The notes under the pieces are model-generated. The model was not told where the DNA came from, did no database searches, and saw nothing but the letters and a program-made list of their open reading frames with translations. Positions 1-12,500 of a stretch of 64,000 nt of DNA are shown piece after piece. Where the stretch lies: positions 36,594,576-36,658,575 of the forward strand of contig NC_079134.1 of NCBI RefSeq assembly GCF_945859705.1, written 5' to 3'. The position numbers and the translations under genes were made by a program. Within the stretch, counting starts at the first letter, position 1. Each line of letters opens with the position of its first letter. The stretch is from Episyrphus balteatus. Taxonomy: Eukaryota > Arthropoda > Insecta > Diptera > Syrphidae.

Positions 1-1094
1 GCTGGCATCAAAAAGCTCAATCGACAGTTAAACAGTTTTCAATGGCAATCAAACAGTTTTCACTGGCATTAGAAACCTTTCATCGGCAAATAAACAGTTT
101 TCAGTGGCAGTCAAACAGTTTTCGCTGGGATCAAAAATCTTTCATCGGCAATCAAACAGTTTTCAATGGCATTCAAACAGTTTTCAGTGGCAGTCAAACA
201 GTTTTCGCTAGCATCAAAAACCTTTCATCGGCAGTCAAACAGTTTTCAGTGGCAGTCAAACAGTTTTCGCTGGCATCAAAAATCTTTCATCGGCAATCAA
301 ACAGTTTTCACTGGCATCAAAAATCTTTCTTCGGCAATCAAACAGTTTTTACTGACAGTCAAACAGTTTTCGCTGACATCAAAAACCTTTCATCGGCAAT
401 CAAACAGTTTTCAATGGCAGTCACCGGCATTCAAACAGTTTTCACTGGCAGTTAAACAGTTTTCAGTGGCAGTCAAACAGTTTTCGCTGGCATCAAAAAT
501 CTTTCATCGGCAATCAGACAGTTTTCAATGACAGTCAAACAGTTTTCGCTGACAGTCAAACAGTTTTCGCTGACATCAAAAACCTTTCATCGGCAATCAA
601 ACAGTTTTCAATGGCAGTCACTGGCATTCAAACAGTTTTCACTGGCAGTCAAACAGTTTTCGCTAGCATCAAAAACCTTTCATCGGCAATCAAACAGTTT
701 TCAATGGCAGTCAAACAGTTTTCAGTGGCAGTCAAACAATTTTCGCTGGCATCAAAAATCTTTCATCGGCAATCAGACAGTTTTCAATGACAGTCAAACA
801 GTTTTCGCTGACAGTCAAACAGTTTTCGCTGACATCAAAAACCTTTCATCGGCAATCAAACAGTTTTTAATGGCAGTCACTGGCATTCAAACAGTTTTCA
901 CTGGCAGTCAAACAGTTTTCGCTAGCATCAAAAACCTTTCATCGGCAATCAAACTGTTTTCAATGACAGTCAAACAGTTTTCACTGGCATCAACATCTTT
1001 CACCGGCAATCAAACAGTTTTCACTGGCAATCAAACAGTTTTCACTGCCAGTCAAACAGATTTCACTGGCAATCAAACAGTTTTCACCGGCACA
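1..1094. repeat. 21-bp minisatellite array (GTCAAACAGTTTTCACTGGCA-type)
   Basis: About fifty head-to-tail copies of a 21-bp unit built on CAAACAGTTTTC followed by variants of ACTGGCA. Every second or third unit is a variant carrying CATCAAAAACCTTTCATCGG, which gives a higher-order pattern of 63-105 bp. The array starts at or before the window edge and ends with divergent units around 1094. Because the unit is a multiple of three and lacks stops, all three + frames stay open over long stretches and read as heptad-like repeats. I see no start context, splice sites or frame preference that would make this coding, so I call it satellite DNA. Confidence 0.93.
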
Positions 1095-1934
1095 ATTCCG
1101 GCGGCTGGAGCCACAATATCAAAGTCGCCCATGACCATTATAAGGTGTTCACTTAGTTTGAAACTTTATCCCTCAATTTAGACAATGATGGCCCATTCTT
1201 AAAAAAAAAATACACAATAGGAAATCCCATTTCGTCCTTAAACATAAAAGATTACTTTCTACCGCTCTATAGAGACCATCAACCGCATATTTATTAATAT
1301 GTAAGTAAAATTTTATATTTTAACTCAAATCCATATACGTACCTACCTCCAAGAATATTGTATAAATCTTTTGAGACAAGACAAATTTCATAGAAAGAAA
1401 AAAAGGATATAAGAAGAGCAGACACAGAACAAAAAGTCTATCGATTATTGTGTCATATGCGATAAACATTAATAGCTTTAAGTTCTTATATAGGAATATT
1501 TGTTGTTGTTCTTTTTTTTGGTGATACCATCAAATGTATAAGATTTTTAAAAGCAAAAGAATGTCTAGCTTATGGATTTTGTCAAATAATAATAATAATA
1601 AAAAAAAAAACAAATTTAATGTTTTTATGACAGGAAAGGTCAACCTTAGAGTTGTATCTTGTGTTTATGAGTTTGAAAGATGAATAGATGACCTTAAAAA
1701 TCTACTTCTAGACTTTAAGAGATGATTTTTATCTTTTATAGATTTTATTATTTTTGTGTCTCAATGTGAGATTTTTTAAGTGCTTTTTGAGGCCATTTTT
1801 AAATCAACATGATTTCGTGTTGAATGGAGCTGAATATTCAACCGCGAGTAATACGGGGTTTACAGAGAGAGGGTTTAATGGAAGATGCTGAAAGCAGTCC
1901 TTTGACCTGCCTGGTTGGATTGCACAGTAAAACC
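1095..1934. other. AT-rich intergenic DNA, no gene seen
   Basis: A/T-rich sequence with short homopolymers and an (AAT)n tract near 1585. No open frame, tRNA-like fold or transposon terminus was recognised. Confidence 0.6.
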
Positions 1935-2555
1935 CAAGATTTTTTTTCGCTAGCCCACCCTTAGTTCTAAAATTATAACGGTATTATTTTTTTTCACCTC
2001 AAAAATCACAAAAAATAATAAAAAATAAATAATTTTGTTTCAGTGTAAAAATTGTTGGCTTTGCACTTAGGTTCGTTTGCTCAACGTTAGCCCAGGATAG
2101 CCCACTTTTTATTTCCTCAAACCTACGCTTAGTTTAAAAATTATAGAAGAATTACTTTTTATTCACCACATAAAAAAAAAAGTACGCATACACCACAGTG
2201 GCCTTTTTTTTAATTTATAAGTAAGAACAATTAAATCCACTGGTATTTGCAATGCGCTTCGAATAATTTTTATTTGATTTAAAATTTTTACTTGATTGAA
2301 TGAAGTTCATATAACATTTCTGTTAAGAAGCTTTAAGTTGACATTTCACCTTAAAAACCACAACATACAAATATTTTTTCAAGTGTAAAAATCATTGATT
2401 TTTTTGGGTTGCCATATAAGCACCTAGAAAAGCTACATGCTTAGTAAAATATATCCAAACATATTTCTATAACAATAAATATAAAATGGTGTGAAGTGAT
2501 TTCTTTTTCAGTTTTTTTTTTTTTTTTCAGTGTAAAAATTGTCCTTTTTCCGATA
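1935..2555. repeat. dispersed non-coding repeat, copy A
   Basis: Shares long blocks with 30478-31110: the block ending TTAGCCCAGGATAGCCCA, the block with GCATACACCACAGTG, and the block ATAAAATGGTGTGAAGTGAT before a T-rich run and CAGTGTAAAAATTGTC. The order of blocks is the same in both copies. No coding capacity. The family is not recognised; it behaves like a non-autonomous transposon. Confidence 0.7.
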
Positions 2556-4420
2556 GTCGATATAAGTTGGACTACTTTACGTCAAGTCAAGACCTATACT
2601 TAATTAATGGGAACCTCAAGTTTGTGACATATTCTCATCTGCCTTTCGACAATCCTTGCTTCAAATGATCGAAAAAGTTGTTCAATTCATTCCACTATGA
2701 TTTTGGACCGATATTAAAAGATTCATAGTAATTTTGACCTAAATTTACTGTAGGTACAATCCGTCAAAAGTTCAAACTAAGTTTGAAAACTTTTCTTAAT
2801 TTATGTGCCTGTTGCAAGAACCAAACAACTATATGTATGCCTTCCTCCATTGATTAAAAAACTTCAAATCTTCCTCTCATCATTGTCAATAGACGACTTG
2901 TTCAATTCTAATTTCAAAACTAAAAAAAAAAACAAAAAACATTGTACATTGTAGTTTTCCAGAATAATTTTCTTCTTGTTCAGTGTTCACCTTAAAGAAC
3001 ATCTGTGAATGTTTGGTAGCCTAATTGAAATCTAAGAAAACCTACAGAATTTTGTTGGAAAAAATTGAAAAAAAAAACTCCTGAAAACATATTTCCTTGA
3101 ATAAAAAAAAAAGAACTGAAAAACTGTAAGGAATCACTAACAATAAGAAAATAAGAACACGCGGAGGGATAACAAAATGATTGCACAAACAGAAAGATAC
3201 ACAGACAGCATCTGCAAGGCAGAGTGAGAGAGAGTCTCTTGGGAAATTGTGGTTGGGCTGAGGATTGGAGTTTAGACAAGGTAAAGGTTTATAGTTCAAG
3301 AAAATGAGTACTTCAAAAACACACAATAGCTCAAATGAGAAGGTGTAAGAATAATAATAACAGAGTACAGGAAGAGAAAAAAGTCCCCATCGACGACACA
3401 AAAGGAAACAAAATAAAAAAAGAAATCTTTCAATTGTGAAGGCTACTCGTACTGTACGAACCTACTAAAGCTGAAGAAGCATCCAATTGTACTCCAATTT
3501 TATCCTAGGGATTTCACATGCCATTCACCGGACTCAGCATTTGGCGGTGAGGAATAAACTGTTTTTTTTTATTTATGTTTAGTAGACCTGGCGGAATGGA
3601 GCAGTCTGCTTTGTGTATTCCATTTTTTTCCTCAGTTTTTATTTTCGCTCTCCACTTCCTCTGTCTGGAGTTATTTATTCATTTCTCTATTCACGGTGTG
3701 GTCCTATGGTCCTTTGGTGTCTCTATACTTCTTCTGCATCTTCTTCCTTTATTTTTTTGTTCTTCTGAATTTCCTAGGAAGGTGCTACTTGGCGAAAAAG
3801 ACCGACCAATATACAGAAAAACCTGAAGAAACAAAGACAAAAAAAAATGATAAACAGCTCTGGCTGGCAGCCATGTGTTGCAAAACGGATGCAAAGCGTA
3901 TCGAGATATTGGAAATGAATCTGCTGAGGTATTATCATGGTTCATGGATGGCTAGGTGTGGATTTTAGTTATGTCAATAGGACTTTCGAGTGGGGAGATG
4001 TTTTATTTTTTTTTTTTTTTGTATTTCCAATGTGTAGAGATGGTCTTTTGCGCAAAAAAAAAAAGGTAAAGCTTAGGTGGACTTACTGTTGAATAATTGC
4101 ACCTTGTTTGGATTGTAAATTGAGGTTGATTGGGTGAATGGGTTTCATGAACTATTTGTTGTTATTATACTGGCTGATAAATTTTTACATGCGATTTCAA
4201 TTTGAAAATGGGGATTTAGCGGAAGCAGATTGAGACTTTATATATTAGCTTCGTCTTACAGCTATAAAGTTTCGTCGTATAGGTACCATATTTGCACGTG
4301 TTAAATTTTTGTTTCTTAGATTTTTGCTTCTCTGCGTGTTGGGCTAGCTAAGCGTAGTACTTTGAAGGTTTGAAATAAGGCAGGATATCGATTGTAAAAT
4401 AGAAAATCCATCATGCTACG
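2556..4420. other. AT-rich intergenic DNA, no gene seen
   Basis: Unique-looking AT-rich sequence. Short open frames near 3.0-3.4 kb (-) and 3.6-3.95 kb (both strands) are rich in F, L, S and C, overlap on opposite strands and match no family I recognise; I treat them as chance. Confidence 0.5.
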
Positions 4421-4490
4421 GGATGATTGTTATTGCGATGGCCTATGAAGCTAAGAGGCCTCTGGGTTCGATTCCCAGCTTCAACCACCT
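4421..4490 (+). repeat. tRNA-derived (SINE-like) head
   Basis: Contains an exact Pol III B box, GGTTCGATTCC, at 4465-4475 inside a T-arm-like stem-loop (CTGGG, 7-nt loop, CCCAG). The upstream half, TTGTTATTGCGATGGCCTAT, resembles the reverse complement of 12501-12571, so both belong to one family. No acceptor stem can be formed, so this is not a functional tRNA. It runs directly into the 21-bp array at 4500-4850. Confidence 0.6.
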
Positions 4491-4499
4491 TAAAATACA

Positions 4500-4850
4500 A
4501 AATTACGGGTGGCCCGATAAAATTAAGAATTTCCGCGGTAAAATCATGGATTTCTCCGGTAAAATCACGTTTCGTTTTGGTAAAATTACGAGTTGCCCCA
4601 GTAAAATCAAAGATCACTCCGAAAAAATCAAATCATGGGTTGACCCGGAAAAATTACGAGTTCCCTTAATAAAATCACGGATTGATACTTTGTTTGCACA
4701 AGTTTCTCTGTTAAAATCACTTCGACAAGTCACTCTGGTAATATAACAATCATGGGTGGCCCCGGTAGAATCACGGATCGCTCCGGTAAAATCACGGATT
4801 GTGCAGGTAAAATTTCAAGTTGCTCCGGTAAAATCACGGGTTCATAAAAA
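4500..4850. repeat. second 21-bp minisatellite (GGTAAAATCACGGATTGCTCC-type, 21 bp)
   Basis: About sixteen diverged copies of a 21-bp unit centred on GGTAAAATCACGGATT, with some indels around 4620-4740. It follows the tRNA-like head immediately. As in the first array, the period is a multiple of three, which creates open frames with a repeating GKIT-type heptad. I see no evidence that it is translated. Confidence 0.85.
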
Positions 4851-5186
4851 AATGTTTCTTCGTTGTCCAATTTATTCTTCAACCAGTCGTGATAGCTGGA
4901 CATTTTGATTCGGGTGATATTCCAGGTTCCGGATGATTTTTGTCAAGAGCTTCTTTGAGAGATAGATGAATACCTCAATAAAGCCGCATATGCGGGATAG
5001 CCATATGTCAGTACTGGCTCAATCCGTTTCTTTTCCTGAGAAGCGGATCAACCCAGAGAAGGGAAAAGTTGGCTCCCTGCTGCGTGCTTGTTTTACTCGA
5101 ACCGGTTGGAAAATTTGACTCCAAAGTACCTTGTTGATGATTGGTCTTCTATTTCTGTGCTGACTTGAAGTTTGATACTTATGCTT

Positions 5187-5680
5187 TCAAAGCGTTATGC
5201 AAAACCTCTTGTTGCTTTTGTTGAGATCGGTTTTGTTGCTTTTCATTCCCCATTTTAGGTCATGGTCCTGTAAATTTCTGATGAGGCCCTCCAATCTCCT
5301 TGCAGCTATTTTTGTTTTTGGTGAAATTAATGTCGCATTTGTGATAAAGTCGTTGACAAGAAGCTTCGTCTTTGTTCCTGGGATATAGGTGATGTGATCA
5401 GCAATATATGTAGATGTTGAAGAGAATTGGTCCCAGTTTAGATCCTTGTGGCACACCAGCGCATATTGTTTATCTTGTAGACGCAATCTTGTCATATTAG
5501 ATCCATGCCTTATGGTTACAATTTTTTTTTATAATTCTTGCCAGATTGGTTGGAATTTTTCCTTAAAATTTTTCCGTGAAGTAGTCGGCAAACACTTCCG
5601 CTTTCTGAGATGGTGTGAATGGAGTCCCTTATCCATGTTATATTTTTTTCCGGGAATGTACACTTCATTCCTACGAGTGG
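5187..5680 (-). pseudogene. decayed Jockey-like non-LTR reverse transcriptase fragment
   Basis: The minus strand reads, across frameshifts, PFTPSQKAEVFADYFTEKF (about 5615-5560), then AGVPQGSKLGPILFN (about 5465-5425), then YIADHITYIPGTKTKLL continuing to a segment ending LQDHDLKWGMKSNKT. This is the order expected of a Jockey-clade RT: the pre-RT helix, the GVPQGS motif, the position of the catalytic FADD (here changed to VNDF), and the LKWxxKxN motif. The frame shifts between motifs and the catalytic Asp pair is lost, so the copy is dead. Recognition rests on motif order read by eye. Confidence 0.7.
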
Positions 5681-5764
5681 TTTTTTTTTTTGAAGGTACA
5701 GGTCTTACATCCTCGAGTTGTTTTCAGGATGGTGGTTGACTGCTTAAACATCAAAAATCGGTCC

Positions 5765-7346
5765 AGATTATAGTCTTAAAACATTGAAAAACTGAAATCA
5801 TTCCTACACGATAAGTGGCCTGTTTTCAGCGAGGTTATTCAAAGAGCAATCATTGCAATCGCCTCAAATTTCCATCGAGTTTCCAGTCATTAAAAAACAA
5901 CTGAAATTCGTTTCTCAGTAATGGAATGCACCATTTTCAAGGTTGATGATTATTTTATTGAAAATACAACTCACTTAGGTTTATAATTCCTCTCCGACAC
6001 CCTTAAAAAACTACTCCAAAAACTTCACTCTGCTCAGCGACCCGATTAACAATGAACTCAACTTAAACATTCAATCCGCACATTCCTCCCTTTTTCTTCT
6101 CCAAATTCCAAATGCATTTCCCATGTTCATTGGTAAGCATCTCAATCAAACCGTTTTGTCATCATTTACCTCCATGTCTCCGATAAACCATCAAGCCTAT
6201 TTATATGCCTACGTTCAAACAATAATTTGAATAACATCGTCATTTGCCTATAGTCTTGTCCAGCCAAACTCTCTCTCTCTCACTGGTTCTCATTAATGGT
6301 TTTCGTCGTCATAGTAATTATTTATCATTGTTTCTATGTTGTCCGCTTGAATTAAGCTCTCTCTCTGTCTGGTCTTGTTCTGCCTTCGAAAACATTCGAA
6401 AAATATTCCACACACATCAGAATCAAAAGCATTCCCAAGCCAACCGCTAAACTATGGATGATGATGACCACCACCAGCATGTATGTATATCTGATTCTAG
6501 AAACGAATGGGGACCATATAGACAAACTATATCCAAATCTAAAGCCCATTCAGTTCAGAGTTCTTAATGATTCTTAATTATAACGGGCACTTAACGCGTA
6601 ATGCTCTTTGGGCCATGCTGTGAGCGGTGCGAAGCGGAGCGACACGCGGTACAATTTTGACTGTGATGGTTGTTGTTTTTGTTCGAGAATTTCTTCCCAT
6701 AGTCGATGTGTCGTCTCGTCTCGTCTAGTCATCATTCAATAGACTCTGATATCAATTCGAATTGAAAATGAAATCAAATGAACCGAATATTCGAATCCAT
6801 TAATGCTCTCTTCCGATCGATTAGTGCAGCAGAAAGTAGGTACACATATAGGCCATCAGTGGACCATCATTGAGTTGAGGCTGAACAATCACACGCAACG
6901 CAAATGATGCAAGTTGAAGGTCTGATAGACGAGGATTTATTTGGTTTACCTTAATTTCAAGTGCATCCTATACATCATCCTGATTCCATGTTTTTGCTGA
7001 ATGCATAATGCACTTAAGTAAAAGCATCGATCCTATATGTTTTCAGCTAGAGAAGTAGTAATTATACACATGAAAGGTACTTGGCTGCAATTAAAGCATC
7101 GGTCGTCGTCGTTAACACTTGGATAGGTTTAGTTTCAGCATTCGGCTGGGGTCGGCTCGTTGATACTTTTTAAGTGCGAATTCCAGACGATTTTGAGATT
7201 ATGACACAATTGGAGTGGGTTTTTCGTGAGATTTTGACGGCTGACTGATGGAATTCGGCTATTGACAAATAAGTAATTTACATTTTCATGGTTAGGGTAC
7301 CCCTTATTACTTCGTGGATTGAACTGGGATAGGAGGGGAATATATA
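5765..7346. other. intergenic DNA, no gene seen
   Basis: Mixed-composition sequence, less A/T-rich around 6.6-7.2 kb. No coding frame with family similarity was found, and no repeat with another part of the window was noticed. Confidence 0.5.
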
Positions 7347-7542
7347 AATTAGCCCTGTTCCTTTGGGAGGTGGCAAAGTACTTCTAGTAGTTTACTAGCG
7401 ATTTTCAATGGAACGCACTTCCAACGAATTCAATACAAATCGTATCTACTCGGGAAGAAGAGCGTGAGTAGATGATAGTACTAGATTAACCAAAACATCT
7501 ACTGGTAGTAAACTACCACCTCCAATGGAACAGGGCTAATTT
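7347..7542. mobile_element. 196-bp MITE with terminal inverted repeats
   Basis: Left end AAATTAGCCCTGTTCC is matched by right end GGAACAGGGCTAATTT. The inverted match continues inward through a GGAGGTGG/CCACCTCC block and AGTAGTTTAC/GTAAACTAC. No open frame. Flanks are A/T-rich and a target duplication is not certain. Confidence 0.75.
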
Positions 7543-8321
7543 GTTTATTATATTTACTTGGGAAATCCTTTTTGTGACGAAGAAGCTTACGGTAAGTCCT
7601 GCTTTGAAGCTTTGAAGAAATCATCCTTTTACGTTTGGAAAATATTGTTCGTAAAAACAAATGGTGCAGATTTATTATGTTTATTGTTAAACAACTATGG
7701 TTTTGTCATGTTTATAGCAAAACCGGAAAAAATTTCCCCAATATGCTTTTTGCTCGTTCTTTTTCCTTACCGGCGATTCTCATTGTCTTGAATGGTACCA
7801 CAATTCGTCAGGTTAACCTCAGAACTTGTCAGGTTAATGATCTTTGGTCTTATGCAGTATATAAATACTGTGTCACATGGCCAGATAGCATAAACCTAAA
7901 TGTTGTAGCTTGATTAACCGTATTCTCCTCCCCTAATTTTGCATATCCGGTAAAAAAAAGCGCGTATACGTCATAGTACACGCGGACAACGTTCGAATAA
8001 TGAGAAATACAACTTTGGCCTAAATGCTTACACCACCCTAATCGAAAATACATAAACTCTTGCACTCAATAATCGAACATCTTCTTCTTTTTCTTGTCTT
8101 AAGAGTTGCAAAATCAACTAAAAACAAAATCCTTTCAAATGTGCCCATGATTATGAAAGTGGATTAAGTCACTTTTTGCATTGTTTAAATAAAAACTTTC
8201 ATAATAATTTTCTTATAACGATTTAATTATGTTTCTTTTATGAAATCACTAGAGGAGCAATAAAGAAGTTTATTAACTGCAATTTCGCTTTCAAATAAAC
8301 TTTACCCTTTAAATAATAATT
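7543..8321. other. AT-rich intergenic DNA, no gene seen
   Basis: Short overlapping open frames at 7558-7913 have no recognisable similarity. No repeat or RNA structure noticed. Confidence 0.45.
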
Positions 8322-8620
8322 ACACCGGCACACAAAAAAAAAAAGTGTCATGAACCAGAAACCAGACCTATCTTTCTATATGTTTTTGGACCCGCTGAAT
8401 CCGAATTTCAAGTCCGTTTGGCCCTGTCACCCTCCAGTTTTGAGTAATATGCAAAAAACTCAAAAAAAGGTAGTTTTTGGGGTCTTTTTTACACTTTTCT
8501 CAAAACTGGAGGGTGACCGGGCAAAACGGACTTGAAATTCGGATTCAGCGGTCCCAAAAACATATAGAAAGATAGGTCTGGTTTCTGGTTCATACAACTT
8601 TTTTTTTTGTGTGCCGGTGT
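8322..8620. mobile_element. 299-bp perfect foldback element
   Basis: Almost the whole element is one inverted repeat. The arms start ACACCGGCACACAAAAAA, run through GAACCAGAAACCAGACC and CCGAATTTCAAGTCCGTTT, and end at CTCCAGTTTTGAG, leaving a central spacer of about 50 bp. The flanks TTA and TTA could be a 3-bp target duplication. There is no coding sequence, so it must move in trans if it is mobile. The near-identity of the arms suggests recent origin or ongoing arm conversion. Confidence 0.85.
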
Positions 8621-8831
8621 TATTTTAAAGCTAGATTTGAGGCCATTTTTAGGAGTGACTTAGTCCACTTTCATAATTAAGGGCACAAATATGAATACAA
8701 AATTTAAAAATCTTTCTTCAGCCTCGTGAATTCTGCTTATTATTTGTAAAATATTACAAGAAGAAAAAATAAACAAGTGTAAATCAATATAAGACAAAGG
8801 CAATTCAAATAAACGAAATGTAAATACCATT

Positions 8832-9480
8832 TTTTACTTGCGATATGTGTAGGTACTACAGGTCAAGTTTATGATTCGGAAAAAAATCATAACAATACAT
8901 GAGATTACAATGATGGGGAATGCCAAAAAAGTGGGTCCGGCAATTCTGTCTGTCTGTCTGTGAGTAACTCAAGCTAAACACTAAACTAATTGAACGATTT
9001 TCTTCAAACTTGGTAGATAAAAGTTTTTGGTGATTCCCTAGAGGACAAATTGAAATTTTTTTTGACCAAAACTAACGGAACCTGTCATGTAAGGGAAATA
9101 GAAAAGTAAATTTTTTTCAAAATCAACTCTAACGACGTTGATTAAAATTTTTGTGTGTAGTGTGTAACACATAAAAGCTTCTTTTGGAAATAACAAAAAT
9201 ATTTTTTGTACCGTTATTAAGGGCCAGTTGTACAAATATTTAATCCGTGGTTCAGCAACTTTTATCTTCTGAATTCGGTGGCAAAATTGATTTTTAGCAC
9301 TGATTCTAGGTCCATATAGGTTGAAATAGCTAAATTCATCCTTGAACCAAAGTTGATCCACTGCTAATCCGCCGAAATCGGCGATTTAAATTCTTGATCC
9401 GAGGCTGAACCACTTTTGTACAACTGGTCCTAATAGTACCTGCCATAGAACGGTTTTTTTGATTTACGAATTTCTCATAA
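8832..9480 (-). repeat. dispersed repeat with (GACA)n core, inverted copy
   Basis: The reverse complement matches the elements near 54.0-54.5 and 56.5-56.8 kb. It has the TATCGCAAGTAAAA end, the ATTGTAAT block, the stretch reading CCCACTTTTTTGGCATT, then (GACA)n. The rest of the copy is diverged, and the far boundary near 9480 is placed on a shared TACCTGCCATAGAA motif. Non-coding. Confidence 0.6.
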
Positions 9481-9597
9481 ACGACAAAGCAGATTGACCA
9501 ATTTTTTTACAGACACGTTAAAACAATCATTATATAAAATTTTTTTTAACTTTTCGAACACACATTTTTGGATTTTTAAAAAATATTTCAAATTTTC

Positions 9598-11899
9598 GAC
9601 GTGATAACGTCTTATAAATCGATGAACCATGGCAGCCACCACAAAAAAGTGACGCCATTTTTAAACGTTACACTCTCGCACTTTCGCAGTGCGGCAAAAA
9701 ATTTCAATTCAAAATTTAAAAAATTCTAAAAAATTTTGAAAAGTAAGCTATAACGTTTTGTTTGAACGTTGTACACGTGTTGGGGCTATGACAAAATGAT
9801 GATTTTGGGTAAAGGAAATTTTTTTTTATTTTTCTAAAGATGCCAAGTGAAAGATGAGGGAAACAAAATTAGGTGTCTGATACGGATTTTTTCCAATTCT
9901 CTGCGTTTCGAAATATGAATTTTTGAAAAACACCTTGTTTTTTAGGGGTATTTTTGGGTAATTTTTGATTTTAAGCCTTTTTTTGAGCGTTAAAAAAATC
10001 TCAAACTTATAGGACATGTAGGTTTTGGCCTTATGCATACATGTGCAAAAACTTTAAAAACACGTTTTTTGACCGTTTTAATCCGATTTTCATCGTTTTT
10101 TCTTTTTATCTTTTTTTCTTTAATAGATACAGGAATAAAGTATATGGAGTAATGATAGACCATGACTACGACTATATGTGTTTCAATCATTTTCGTAAAC
10201 ACAATTTTGAGATAACGGTAATTTAGAATTATAACTTTTGACCAAGAGCAGATAGAAATTTTATTAAACTTTCATGAGCATCCTGATAGAATTACCTTTC
10301 ATTTGGTATATCACACATAACGGTAGACTAAATACAAGCTACACAATGTTAAATCAACAAACTTGCGAAAAACCTCAAAACACCAGTGGAGATCTGATGC
10401 CCCCCAACAGCTAGGGAAGTACCGTAATCTCAGTCTGGAAATTCGACATGGTTGATTTTAAAAAATTCTTACTTCTCTTGTAGGCATCTTTGAAATGAGA
10501 TTGATACGTCATATGAAAGTTGATATAATAAGCTTTCACATGGTATATATTTTTTATAGGTTGTCAAACAAAAAAATTGATTCCATAGCCTGAGAACATA
10601 AAAATAAATGTTTTTTTTTGCTTTTTTTAATGAAATTTGATCGAGTTCAAAAAATTCTACCTCTTTTTGTAGATGTCTCATAGACCTGATCAATATATAT
10701 ATTTTGAGCTAAGACAATAAGCTTTTAGATGGTATAAAATTTTGTTAGAAGATAAAAATTCATGTTTTTTTTTGCTTTTTTGATGAAAATGATTGTTTTC
10801 AATAAATTACACGGTGTAACATTCAAAATATACGCGGGCGGAGACCTATCAGGTTTTGTAGAGCTAGTCGCACTGAATACGAAACGGTATTTGAAAACCC
10901 CCTAACACCCCCAAAATCTAGAGTTACGGGCAAAAAACCTTCACCCATTGAAAAAATTCTAGCTTCGACAATTTTTTACTCATTTTCGATTTTTTTTACA
11001 GTTTCTGATAGATGTATAAAACATTTAACTCTGTTAAACCACTTAGAATTTATAAGCTGTCAAAGTTCAAAAATTCCATTTTTTTCGTCATTTGCCCAAC
11101 TTCGGCATCAATTTAAAGTATATGTTTTCAAAACAATATGCTATTTAAAAAATATATTCTAAAACTATGTCTTTTTCCCAATAAATCGAGGTATTTTTTA
11201 TGAAAATCACTTCAAAATTGGCTTAGAAAAAAAAATTTTTCGATTTCATCCCAGATACAGAAATTCTAACTTTTAGGTATAGAACAAAAATGTTGTTTCG
11301 GCACGTAGTTGGGCGCCAGGATTTGATAACGGGTTTTTGTACAAACATTTTTTTCTTTGGGAGGGGGGTCTATCTCTCCCCGTTTATGTGCGAGGGGCAT
11401 TTTTCTAAAATAAAATTATCAAAATAAAAAAAAAATATTAAAAAACAATGGCAACACTTACAGTAATAAATGATACCATTTCCATAAGGAAAAATTGTAC
11501 ATTTGATTCTAATTTTTAAATCAATATAATTTAACCAATAGTTTTTGAAATAATCGATTTCAAAGTTAAAAATAGGCGAAAAAAAAATTTTAAAACTCAT
11601 TTTATACTCTTTTTGTCCAGACTGTGAATTTTAGTAAAAAAATTACTCACACAGAAAACTGCCTCAATTGATTCCTTAAAGAACAGTGAAAACTATATGT
11701 TTCTATGTCTTCTAGTTTTTGAGAAAGTTGAAAAATTATTTTATCAGATTTTTCTTTTTTCAAAATATTTTTTGTTTTTATTTGTTATTATTTTTCAATT
11801 TTCTCAAAAACTCATTTTAAACAAAAGCACACAACCTGCTTTCTGACGACGTTATCACGTAAAATCATCGTCCGTAAACCGGCTTTACATACAACCTCT
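9598..11899 (+). mobile_element. long non-coding element, copy 1 (ACGTGATAACGTC ends)
   Basis: Bounded by GACGTGATAACGTC at 9598 and its inverted form GACGTTATCACGT near 11852-11864, followed by a conserved outer tail ending ACAACCTC at about 11898. Copy 2 at 19094-20788 carries the same features in the opposite orientation, including the motif ATGGCAGCCACCAC next to the left end. The internal part at about 11340-11770 matches the arms of the palindrome at 51076-52549. No coding capacity is visible. I do not recognise the superfamily. Confidence 0.7.
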
Positions 11900-12500
11900 T
11901 TTTTTTTTTTTTTTTTGAAAAATCAATTAAAAAAAAAAACAAATTGATGAATTTTATCGAAATTTCGTTTTTATGTGTTGAATAATATTTTCTTAAAAAT
12001 GATTTGGTACAAACTTTTTTTTTGAAAAATGTTGATTTATTATGTACCTATAAAAATTAATTTAACAATTTTCAAAATTAGTTTTTTCTTAAATTCTTTT
12101 TTTATGCAAGAAATTAAATGGCTAGTTGGTTTTGTATAAAAGATCATTTAAAACGGTGTTTGATAATAAAAACAGATTTTATTTTTTTGCACTACTTACA
12201 AAATTCCTAATTTTATTTAGGTAATAAAAATCATTAACATTAGAGTTACTTTTACCATAAGAGCATTTTATTATTTAGTTTGAATTACTTTGCAGCAAAA
12301 TCCTGTAAATCGACTGTAGCATTACATCTCATTCATATCGGATTTTTTTCCTGGTGTCACTTCTATATAATAAAATTTCAATTCATTGGCACAATTTACC
12401 CCCGAGTTCGAGTAGAGACGGATTTTCTCATAGAAATTATACTCTTGGAAGCTTTGTTCACTCTTCGTAAGAAGTAGAACCCCCGAAAAAATCATTTTTT
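11900..12500. other. AT-rich intergenic DNA, no gene seen
   Basis: Extremely A/T-rich with long T runs. No coding frame or repeat ends recognised. Confidence 0.5.

Noticed and set aside
42..1181. Three long overlapping + strand open frames with VKQFSLA-type heptads
   Set aside because: The 21-bp unit has no stop in any forward frame, so open frames arise automatically; no start context or frame preference.
4421..4490. Functional tRNA gene
   Set aside because: T-arm and B box are good but acceptor and anticodon stems do not form.
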